A stretch of 5,576 nt of DNA from Burkholderiales bacterium (GTDB lineage: Bacteria > Pseudomonadota > Gammaproteobacteria > Burkholderiales > Usitatibacteraceae). The notes beneath the pieces were generated by a model, which was not told the origin of the DNA, made no database searches, and saw only the letters and a list, made by a program, of their open reading frames with translations. Positions 1 to 5,069 of the stretch are shown one piece after another. Position numbers and translations under genes: made by a program. Within the stretch, counting starts at the first letter, position 1; every line of letters starts with the position of its first letter. The DNA lies in assembly GCA_014378085.1 (NCBI GenBank), contig JACMOJ010000486.1:1-5576 (forward strand), read 5' to 3'.

Positions 1-186
1 CTGACCCAGGAGGGGCTGCAGTCACCCGCCCAGATCAACGATGCCGAACTCGCCGAAGCGCGCTCCGCAGGGCTGAGCGATGCGCAAATCGTCGACGTCG
101 TCGCCTCCGTTGCCGTCAATGTGCTGACCAACTACCTCAACAATCTCGCCGGTACCGCGATTGACTTTCCGCGCGTTGATCTGTAA
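1..186 (+). CDS. Carboxymuconolactone decarboxylase / AhpD-like peroxidase-related protein, C-terminal part (5' end outside window)
   Basis: Frame 1 is open from the first base to a TAA at 184-186 and gives the last 61 residues of a protein. The segment is helical. Its end, NVLTNYLNNLAGTAIDFPRV (residues 40-59), is the typical C-terminal signature of the carboxymuconolactone decarboxylase/AhpD fold, especially the peroxidase-related subgroup, where a Asn-rich helix is followed by a short 'DFP' tail. In this family the redox-active Cys-x-x-Cys pair and proton-relay histidine lie further N-terminal, outside the window, so catalytic competence cannot be judged. Family members reduce peroxides or act on lactones; the substrate here is unknown. 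Codon use is GC-rich (20 of the first 25 codons end in G or C). The next gene starts 46 bases downstream on the same strand, so co-transcription is possible. Family call fairly sure; exact function unknown. Confidence 0.75.
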   Translation: MTQEGLQSPAQINDAELAEARSAGLSDAQIVDVVASVAVNVLTNYLNNLAGTAIDFPRVDL

Positions 187-232
187 GCCTGGCGCGGCAC
201 ATACTCAGACAACATCATTTTAGGTCAGCATC

Positions 233-571
233 ATGCACATCAAGAAAATGCTGGAAAAGGCCAAATCCGATCAACCGATCAGCGCCATCGAGGCACGCGA
301 TGCGATGCTGGGGTGTTTTGTCACGATTCACGGCGAAACACTCAAGCGCGGAGCACAAATACTGGGGAAGGCTTTGAATGACGAACAAACGGAAAAGCAC
401 GCGACCGTGATCATGAAGGAAATACTCGGCAGTCACTGGGACCAGCCAACGTCCAGGTCACTCCATGAGGCGCGCATCAAAATGGACCAGAAAATGAACT
501 TCTCGCAAGCGCCGACCGACCTGCGCGAGATGCACTCGCAGGTATGCAACAGAATCGTGAGCAAAATCTAA
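233..571 (+). CDS. Hypothetical protein, 112 residues, no recognised family
   Basis: This open frame starts at an ATG with AGG (222-224) 8 bases upstream as a modest ribosome-binding site and ends in TAA at 569-571. The product is small, soluble-looking and mostly helical, with no signal peptide or membrane segment. It has a basic N-terminal helix (HIKKMLEKAK), a central stretch with one Cys (residue 28) and a His (residue 33), and a basic C-terminal half with two likely amphipathic helices. Residue composition is balanced, unlike the Arg/Pro/Ser-rich translations of the other frames here. That is the main reason to believe it is coding and that the overlapping minus-strand frame (458-877) is not. 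It lies 46 bases after the peroxidase-related gene and could share its transcript. I do not recognise the family and assign no function. Confidence 0.5.
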   Translation: MHIKKMLEKAKSDQPISAIEARDAMLGCFVTIHGETLKRGAQILGKALNDEQTEKHATVIMKEILGSHWDQPTSRSLHEARIKMDQKMNFSQAPTDLREMHSQVCNRIVSKI

Positions 572-1141
572 CGTCCGCGTTACCCGGAGGCGCCGGCCGG
601 CGCGAGCGTTTCGAAAGTGCCGCGTCGAGGGCGCCCCCCACCATTTTTTACGACATGAAAAAGGACCGGGTCGTGGGCCGACGTATTGCTGCACCAAACT
701 GAAGAGCGCGCGCCGATCTACTGTGCTTTTCGTGCAACGCGTCGGTCGCAGCGTAACCGGGAGATGTCGCGGCCCGATGACATGCGGGCGACGGTGGCCG
801 TCGGATCGCTTCAGTACTGCGGAGAGACGAAAATAACTATCCCGAGGCTGGCGAAAACCGCAGAGGGAAACGAACACATTGCCACCACGTCACGGTCGCG
901 TTCGGCAATTTACCGACAGGAATCAACGCTTAAAAAAAAGCCACCGACTCTCGCTCGGCAGAATGACCCTACCCTGCCCTGCCTCGGTCCTCGCCCGCGC
1001 GCGCCGCGCCACTCTTCGGCAGAAGTTTCCTACATCCACCTCTCTACTGCTATTCGCCCGGCCTGACAGGTGGACGCGGGCAGCCAAATGCACAAACGTC
1101 GCTGCCCAAAGTTGCATATTTCCGACAAGAATCATTTGTCC
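572..1141. other. Long stretch without a convincing gene
   Basis: No frame here gives a protein-like translation. The longer open frames on both strands (for example 686-1066 plus, 923-1210 minus) are rich in Arg, Pro and Ser and lack a ribosome-binding site, as expected for chance frames in GC-rich DNA. Visible structure is limited. A 14-base perfect GC-only palindrome lies at 590-603. A short stem-loop, TAACG-tccg-CGTTA, overlaps the stop of the preceding gene (569-582) and has no T-run. A run of eight A at 932-939 follows, on the minus strand, a weak CCGA/TCGG hairpin. A small dyad lies at 1124-1140. No tRNA-like, rRNA-like or CRISPR-like structure was seen. Confidence 0.5.
590..603. repeat. 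14-bp perfect GC palindrome downstream of the hypothetical gene
   Basis: GCGCCGGCCGGCGC equals its own reverse complement. It lies 19 bases after the stop of the 112-residue protein. There is no loop and no T-run after it, so it is not a standard intrinsic terminator. It could be a protein-binding site or chance in GC-rich DNA. Confidence 0.35.
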
Positions 1142-1171
1142 TGGACGTTTTTTTCCAAAGCCGGTTATAGT
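1142..1171 (+). promoter_or_regulatory. Possible sigma-70-type promoter for the BLUF-EAL pair
   Basis: TATAGT at 1166-1171 (5 of 6 matches to TATAAT) is preceded, 18 bases away, by TGGACG at 1142-1147 (4 of 6 to TTGACA). Transcription would start near 1178 and leave a leader of about 25 bases before the BLUF ATG. The local change from GC-rich to AT-rich sequence fits a promoter. The -35 is poor, so an activator or an alternative sigma factor is possible. This is inference from sequence only. Confidence 0.35.
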
Positions 1172-1190
1172 TGGCAAGTTACCCAACAGA

Positions 1191-1196
1191 AGAGGA
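1191..1196 (+). promoter_or_regulatory. Ribosome-binding site that fixes the BLUF start at 1204
   Basis: AGAGGA sits 7 bases before the ATG at 1204, a normal spacing. The same frame is also open from a TTG at 1171. That start would add 11 residues before the conserved BLUF strand, would place this site inside the coding region, and has no ribosome-binding site of its own. The ATG at 1204 is therefore preferred. Confidence 0.7.
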
Positions 1197-1203
1197 TAAT
1201 TTA

Positions 1204-1617
1204 ATGTCAATCAATCAACTTGTCTATATCAGTCAAGCAGTACGCAAGATGTCTCCCACCGATCTATCTGCCATCCAGGAATCCGCAAAGAAGAACAACG
1301 CGCCATTAGATGTAACCGGAAGTCTGTTCTACAACGGTGGCTGGTTCTTGCAAGTTTTAGAAGGTCCGCCATCAACGTTAGATGACCTTTACAACAAAAT
1401 CGAGCTTGACCCTCGGCATAAGAATTCGCGCGTACTTTATAACGAGCCTGCAAAATTCCGCACTTTCCCGCGCTGGAGTATGAATATGACAAATCTGAAT
1501 GACCGGCAGGCTGACAAATACGATGAACTTGTCGAGGTATTGGAAGCAGCTCAGGCAAATCGCAGAATAGGGGCTGTATCCCCAGCAGTTGCATTACTAA
1601 AGATTTTTGCCAGCTGA
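1204..1617 (+). CDS. BLUF-domain blue-light photoreceptor, 137 residues (PapB-like)
   Basis: A short BLUF protein: one flavin-binding domain (about residues 3-95) plus a C-terminal helical cap (about 100-137), with no output domain of its own. BLUF domains bind FAD non-covalently. Blue light rearranges the hydrogen bonds of a Tyr-Gln pair next to the flavin, and the change is passed to a partner. The expected positions are all present: Tyr8 in LVYISQA, Asn32 in the helix before TGSL, Gln50 in GGWFLQVLEG, and Trp91 and Met93 in FPRWSMNM. Their spacing is identical to that of AppA Tyr21, Asn45, Gln63, Trp104 and Met106. The protein is predicted to be cytoplasmic. The EAL phosphodiesterase gene begins 36 bases downstream in the same orientation and frame, which makes that protein the obvious partner. 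Codons are less GC-rich than in the flanking genes (12 of the first 25 end in G/C). Family certain; partner inferred. Confidence 0.95.
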   Translation: MSINQLVYISQAVRKMSPTDLSAIQESAKKNNAPLDVTGSLFYNGGWFLQVLEGPPSTLDDLYNKIELDPRHKNSRVLYNEPAKFRTFPRWSMNMTNLNDRQADKYDELVEVLEAAQANRRIGAVSPAVALLKIFAS

Positions 1618-1653
1618 TTTCAAAGCATCATACTCTTCGGGACCTAACACGAG

Positions 1654-2433
1654 ATGGCATTAGCTCCATATATTCTAGAGAACGCCGACAGGCCTATATC
1701 ATGTGTGCAATGTCGGTCGGCGGATCCATTGGGATTTTATTTTACGTTTGCATATCAACCGATCATCGAACTCTCGACGCGATCTATTTATGGGCACGAG
1801 GCCTTGATACGGGGTCCAAACGGTGAATCTGCTTTCTCTGTCTTGTCACAAGTCAACGACGAGAATCGATACCAGTTTGACCAAGCATGTCGTGTTGGGG
1901 CCATTAAAGGTGCTGCCCAGTTAGGCATCAAGGAATTCCTATCTATTAACTTCCTCCCCAACGCTGTTTATAGGCCTGAGGCGTGTATACAAGCTACGTT
2001 CGCAGCGGCCAGAAAGTATAATTTTCCGATACGACGTATCATTTTTGAGGTGACAGAAGGTGAAGAAGTTCGAGATAGGCCACATCTCGTGAATATATTC
2101 CACGAATATCGCAAATTTGGTTTCCAAACTGCCATCGACGATTTCGGTGCTGGCTACGCTGGACTAACTTTGCTTTCGGATTATCAGCCAGATATAATAA
2201 AAATTGACATGGAGCTTGTTAGAGGTATCGAACTCAGCGCCGCAAAGCGCGCCATAGTGAAAGGCATCGTTTCCATTTGTGATGATTTAAGAATACAAGT
2301 ATTGGCGGAGGGCATAGAGACAACCGCCGAACGCGACTGTTTGCGAGAAATGGGTATTGATCTCATGCAGGGATATTTATTTTGCCGACCGGCGTTAATG
2401 GCTATCGGAGTGATAAATCCGGACTCTTGGTGA
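1654..2433 (+). CDS. Stand-alone EAL-domain cyclic-di-GMP phosphodiesterase, 259 residues (PapA-like)
   Basis: EAL domains hydrolyse cyclic di-GMP to linear pGpG using two metal ions. The domain fills about residues 28-250, and every expected active-site position is present: Glu49 (EAL itself, in GHEALIRGP), Asn99 (SINF), Glu132 and Glu135 (FEVTEGE; Glu135 is the loop-6 glutamate needed for dimer-coupled activity), Asp162-Asp163 (DDFGAG), Lys183 (KID), Glu219 and Glu222 (LAEGIET) and Gln239 (MQGYLF). From Glu132 on, the spacing matches RocR of Pseudomonas exactly. Activity is therefore expected, unlike degenerate EAL proteins such as E. coli YcgF/BluF. No GGDEF, PAS or membrane segment is attached, so control must come from a partner, presumably the BLUF protein encoded just upstream. 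The short N-terminal extension has a Cys17-x-x-Cys20 pair of unknown role. The ribosome-binding site before the ATG is weak, which fits translational coupling. Codons are AT-leaning (10 of the first 25 end in G/C). Confidence 0.95.
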   Translation: MALAPYILENADRPISCVQCRSADPLGFYFTFAYQPIIELSTRSIYGHEALIRGPNGESAFSVLSQVNDENRYQFDQACRVGAIKGAAQLGIKEFLSINFLPNAVYRPEACIQATFAAARKYNFPIRRIIFEVTEGEEVRDRPHLVNIFHEYRKFGFQTAIDDFGAGYAGLTLLSDYQPDIIKIDMELVRGIELSAAKRAIVKGIVSICDDLRIQVLAEGIETTAERDCLREMGIDLMQGYLFCRPALMAIGVINPDSW

Positions 2434-2827
2434 CTTTTAGTGACTGAATGCTGCTATTGTTCGTTACGTTTGCCACAGCTGATGTTAGGTCATGTTGTTT
2501 ATACATAAGTCCGCAACACTGCATAGCCTGACGCAGAAAGTCGTTTACGTTCAATGAGTTGCAGATGGGGTTTGTAAACTGTCGCGAGATCGCGTTCAGT
2601 CCCTGACTTTGGGTGACGCATTGGCCAAGGTATCGCAGCGCTGGCGGAACAAGATTTTGCTTGACTGGACCTTGGCGATGCTCGCCTCAACGAGCGAGCG
2701 AGAACATTGATGGAACGATTTGCGGCGAAGCCCACGGCGCGCACCCCGGAGGCCTGCGACAACTAGAGTGAAAACCTGCACGGGCTGCCGCTTCCTTGGC
2801 AACGATGAGGTGTCGTGGGAAGGCATC
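2434..2827. other. Region without a recognisable gene between the EAL gene and the IS21-type element
   Basis: Neither strand gives a translation I recognise. Minus-strand frames (2499-2762 and 2596-3003) lack a ribosome-binding site and are rich in Ser and Arg. The second of them runs straight through the inverted ends of the small element to its right, which argues against a real gene. The first 100 bases after the EAL stop are AT-rich and contain no clear stem plus T-run terminator. The rest is GC-richer and could be a decayed gene, but no family is identifiable. Confidence 0.4.
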
Positions 2828-2854
2828 TGTTGGCGCTGACGCCAGATTGACCCA
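2828..2854 (+). repeat. Left terminal inverted repeat of the IS21-type element
   Basis: Starts TGTTGGCGCTGACGCC and ends ATTGACCCA. It matches the reverse complement of 2950-2976 at 22 of 27 positions; the five differences are spread evenly, as in two related but diverged transposon ends. Confidence 0.6.
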
Positions 2855-2949
2855 CAGTGCCGATTGTCCCTGCCCCTGCATTTTTCGCCGGGAACTGCAC
2901 GGCGCCTTCGCTTGCGCGCATTCGCCTGGGTCAACGATTTTCGGCCGCT

Positions 2950-2976
2950 TGGGTCAGTTTTGCGTCGGCGCCGACA
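2950..2976 (-). repeat. Right terminal inverted repeat of the IS21-type element
   Basis: Starts TGGGTCAGTTTTGCG and ends GGCGCCGACA. It directly follows a second TGGGTCA box beginning at 2927, so two copies lie head to tail 23 bases apart. Such doubled boxes are usual in IS21-family ends, where the transposase binds. Confidence 0.6.
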
Positions 2977-3394
2977 GTCATGGGCCACCGAAAGAACCGG
3001 CATGCGATGGATTTCTCGTTTGGTGCCAGCGCAGGAACAACCAATATTAGAAAATTACTAGGTGGCCGTTATCCGGTATTGCCAGAGCACGAAGCGGTCG
3101 TCGCACGACTAGTCAAAACACTTGGAGTACGTGCGCTGATTCGAAAAGCCGGGTGGCCTGGCGAGTTCATTGCTATTAGTGATAGGATTCTCCCCCGCGA
3201 TAGCCGGACCTAAGGATGGATTCGACCTTTTGCTGAGGGTTTGACGAAAATTGATTCGTCTGGCGAGGCAAGATCCTACGCGCGCGTTACGACATCCCGG
3301 TGGATAGCGACGGGAAGGAATGAAATTGTGTCCCAGGTAATTGTATTCGAACGTGTAGCCCACCGTAAACGAAGAACTGCCCGTATTTAAATAT
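2977..3394. other. Region without a recognisable gene before the chemoreceptor; possible gene remnant at 2980-3213
   Basis: A plus-strand frame of 77 codons opens at an ATG (2980) only 3 bases outside the right end of the small element and stops at 3211-3213. Part of its product (LPEHEAVVARLVKTLGVRAL and what follows) looks protein-like, but there is no ribosome-binding site and no family I recognise. It may be the tail of a gene cut by the element. Between 3214 and 3394 no frame looks coding. The last 30 bases become strongly AT-rich, as expected just upstream of a gene, but no convincing -35/-10 pair, sigma-28 flagellar promoter or terminator was found. Confidence 0.35.
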
Positions 3395-3403
3395 TTGAAA
3401 AAA

Positions 3404-3431
3404 ACGAAATTTATGAATCTTACGAAATTTA
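3404..3431 (+). repeat. Direct repeat of ACGAAATTTA across the chemoreceptor start
   Basis: ACGAAATTTA occurs at 3404-3413 and again at 3422-3431, exactly 18 bases apart. The start ATG (3413-3415) begins at the last base of the first copy. In the coding frame the repeat gives Thr-Lys-Phe twice, so the upstream copy may simply be a short in-frame duplication that created or moved the start context. Confidence 0.5.
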
Positions 3432-5065
3432 GTATTAACACCCGCCTAAGCCTCCTGAGTGCAGGCTTGATCTCAGCAGCGGTCTTGCTTGGCTTGCTCG
3501 GTTTGCATACGCTCAGCGATAGCAACGTGCGCTCCAGCACCGCGATGCTAAAGATGGAAACGATGGAAGCGAGCGTCAACACAGCGCGAATGGCGCAAGT
3601 CGACTTCAAGAAGCAGGTGCAGGAGTGGAAAAATTTGCTGCTTCGCGGCAACGATCTCGCCAAGCTTGAGAAATATCGAAAAGCTTTCAGTAAACAAAGT
3701 GATCTTACGCAAGTAGATCTCGAGAAACTCAAGGGACTACTGGGGGGCATCGGTGCCCCGACGGCTCAGATTGATGAAGCAATGAAAGTGCACGGCGAGT
3801 TACACGTCAAATATACACTAGCGATGAAGCAATACGATTCCGCCGATCAGGCAAGTGCTCATATCGTGGACGCTTTAGTGGAAGGAGTGGACCGACCACC
3901 GACTGAGAAAATGGACGCTATCGTCGAAAACGTGCTGGCACTGTCGAAGCAATTTAGTGCTCGAAACGCAAAAGACGCAGCCGATAGTTATCGCAACGCT
4001 AGAGCATTGTTATTGGGCGTTGTGCTCAGTGCTGTGGCGTTAGGGAGCGTTGCTACTTTCTTACTGATTCGTAGTGTTACACAACCGCTTCACTTCGCTG
4101 TCCAGCTTGCCGAAACCGTGGCGTCAGGCGACCTTTCCGCGCCGATTCTCGTGACGAGAGAAGACGAAATAGGAAAGTTGCAGAGCGCATTAAAAGTCAT
4201 GGCTGAAAATTTGTCAAACACGGTCGCCCAAATTCGTTCCGGATCGGATGCGATCGCCACCGCATCCGCGCAAATCGCTTCCGGCAACCACGACTTGTCG
4301 TCGCGTACCGAACAACAGGCCGGCTCATTGGAAGAGACGGCATCGTCGATGGAAGAGCTCACTTCAACCGTTACGCAGAACGCGGATAACGCGCGTCAAG
4401 CGAGCACGCTTGCGGTATCAGCGTCGCAAGTTGCGAATCGGGGAGGCGAGGTGGTCTCCAAGGTCGTTGCGACAATGGCCTCGATCAATGAATCATCGAA
4501 AAAGATCGTTGATATTATCGGCGTTATTGATGGCATTGCGTTCCAAACCAATATTCTCGCCTTGAACGCGGCGGTGGAAGCGGCCCGCGCAGGTGAGCAA
4601 GGCCGCGGCTTCGCGGTTGTCGCCAGCGAGGTTCGCAACCTCGCCCAGCGTTCCGCTGCTGCGGCTAAAGAAATTAAGACGCTGATCAACCATTCAGTAA
4701 CGACTATTGATGGCGGCGCCAAGCTTGTTGAGGAGGCGGGATCGACCATGCACGAGATTGTCGGTAGCGTCAAACGTGTCGCCGACATCATTGGCGAAAT
4801 CAGCGCGGCCACGCTAGAACAAACAGCTGGACTGGGGCAGATCAACGGGGCTATCGCACAAATGGACCAGGTTACCCAGGAGAACGCGGGATTGGTAGAA
4901 GAGGCCGCTGCCGCCTCTGAGGCATTGCAGGATCAGGCGGCGCAACTGGTGCAGGTCGTAAGCATATTCAAGCTTGACGCTCATCGGGCCGTCGAGGACG
5001 GCGTCACCACCGGTGGCCGAGCGCGGCGAGTAGCTGTTTCTGAAAAATACCTCACGCTCTGTTAG
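3413..5065 (+). CDS. Methyl-accepting chemotaxis protein (transmembrane chemoreceptor), 550 residues
   Basis: A complete Tar/Tsr-type chemoreceptor: it senses a ligand outside the inner membrane and controls the CheA kinase through CheW. In order, counted from the ATG at 3413: a short basic N-terminus; membrane helix 1 at about 11-33; a periplasmic helical-bundle sensor at about 34-197 (including VQEWKNLLLRG near 68-78); membrane helix 2 at about 198-220; HAMP at about 218-271; and the coiled-coil signalling domain. Its hairpin tip at 366-414 carries the near-invariant GIAFQTNILALNAAVEAARA and GRGFAVVASEVRNLAQRS. Glu/Gln-rich stretches at about 300-323 and 468-500 are likely methylation regions. 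The tail (from about 521) lacks a CheR-binding NWETF-like pentapeptide. The start is uncertain: a TTG at 3395 would add six residues, neither start has a good ribosome-binding site, and the ATG gives the usual family N-terminus (MNLTKFSINTRL). The ligand is unknown. Confidence 0.93.
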   Translation: MNLTKFSINTRLSLLSAGLISAAVLLGLLGLHTLSDSNVRSSTAMLKMETMEASVNTARMAQVDFKKQVQEWKNLLLRGNDLAKLEKYRKAFSKQSDLTQVDLEKLKGLLGGIGAPTAQIDEAMKVHGELHVKYTLAMKQYDSADQASAHIVDALVEGVDRPPTEKMDAIVENVLALSKQFSARNAKDAADSYRNARALLLGVVLSAVALGSVATFLLIRSVTQPLHFAVQLAETVASGDLSAPILVTREDEIGKLQSALKVMAENLSNTVAQIRSGSDAIATASAQIASGNHDLSSRTEQQAGSLEETASSMEELTSTVTQNADNARQASTLAVSASQVANRGGEVVSKVVATMASINESSKKIVDIIGVIDGIAFQTNILALNAAVEAARAGEQGRGFAVVASEVRNLAQRSAAAAKEIKTLINHSVTTIDGGAKLVEEAGSTMHEIVGSVKRVADIIGEISAATLEQTAGLGQINGAIAQMDQVTQENAGLVEEAAAASEALQDQAAQLVQVVSIFKLDAHRAVEDGVTTGGRARRVAVSEKYLTLC

Positions 5066-5069
5066 GCAT

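Larger units (their letters stand above)
2828..2976. mobile_element. 149-bp non-autonomous element (MITE-like) with IS21-type ends
   Basis: Two 27-base sequences in inverted orientation bound this segment (2828-2854 and 2950-2976) and match at 22 of 27 positions. Each begins TGT at the outer edge and ends in TGACCCA towards the inside. The right one carries the motif TGGGTCAGTTTTGCGTCGGC, a style of end familiar from IS21-family elements, which carry repeated terminal boxes. A second, weaker box is visible inside each end: GCCGATTGTCCC at 2859-2870, and TGGGTCAACGATTTTCGGCC starting at 2927. The interior of about 70 bases has no room for istA or istB, so this would be a deletion derivative moved in trans or a dead remnant. 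No clear target duplication is seen beside the ends. Family assignment is from memory of such ends, not from a search. Confidence 0.55.

Noticed and set aside
458..877. Minus-strand open frame of 139 codons
   Set aside because: Overlaps the better-supported plus-strand hypothetical gene, gives an Arg-rich product and has no ribosome-binding site; it is typical of a chance frame in GC-rich DNA.
932..959. Minus-strand terminator: CCGA/TCGG hairpin followed by eight T
   Set aside because: The stem is only four clean base pairs and no minus-strand gene precedes it.
686..1066. Plus-strand open frame of 126 codons in the long gene-free stretch
   Set aside because: The translation is rich in Arg, Ser, Thr and Pro, without helical or sheet periodicity or a known motif, and it lacks a start signal.
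1171..1203. Upstream TTG start for the BLUF gene
   Set aside because: It would add 11 residues not seen before the first strand of BLUF domains, has no ribosome-binding site, and overlaps the possible -10 box.
2820..2985. Target-site duplication flanking the IS21-type element
   Set aside because: The bases on the left (GGCATC) and right (GTCATG) share no identical 4-8 base run directly beside the ends.
3366..3386. Flagellar sigma-28 promoter (TAAA plus GCCCGTAT) upstream of the chemoreceptor
   Set aside because: The gap between the boxes is 9 bases, not about 15, and the second box matches the consensus at only 5 of 8 positions.
3109..3750. Minus-strand open frame of 213 codons overlapping the start of the chemoreceptor
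   Set aside because: Most of it is the reverse shadow of the chemoreceptor. A part near 3300-3390 (SSSFTVGYTFEYNYLG) looks vaguely like a beta-barrel strand, but nothing around it supports a porin gene.
4396..4845. Minus-strand open frame of 149 codons within the chemoreceptor
   Set aside because: It lies opposite the highly conserved signalling domain; a long reverse frame there is a by-product of Ala/Glu/Val-rich codons.
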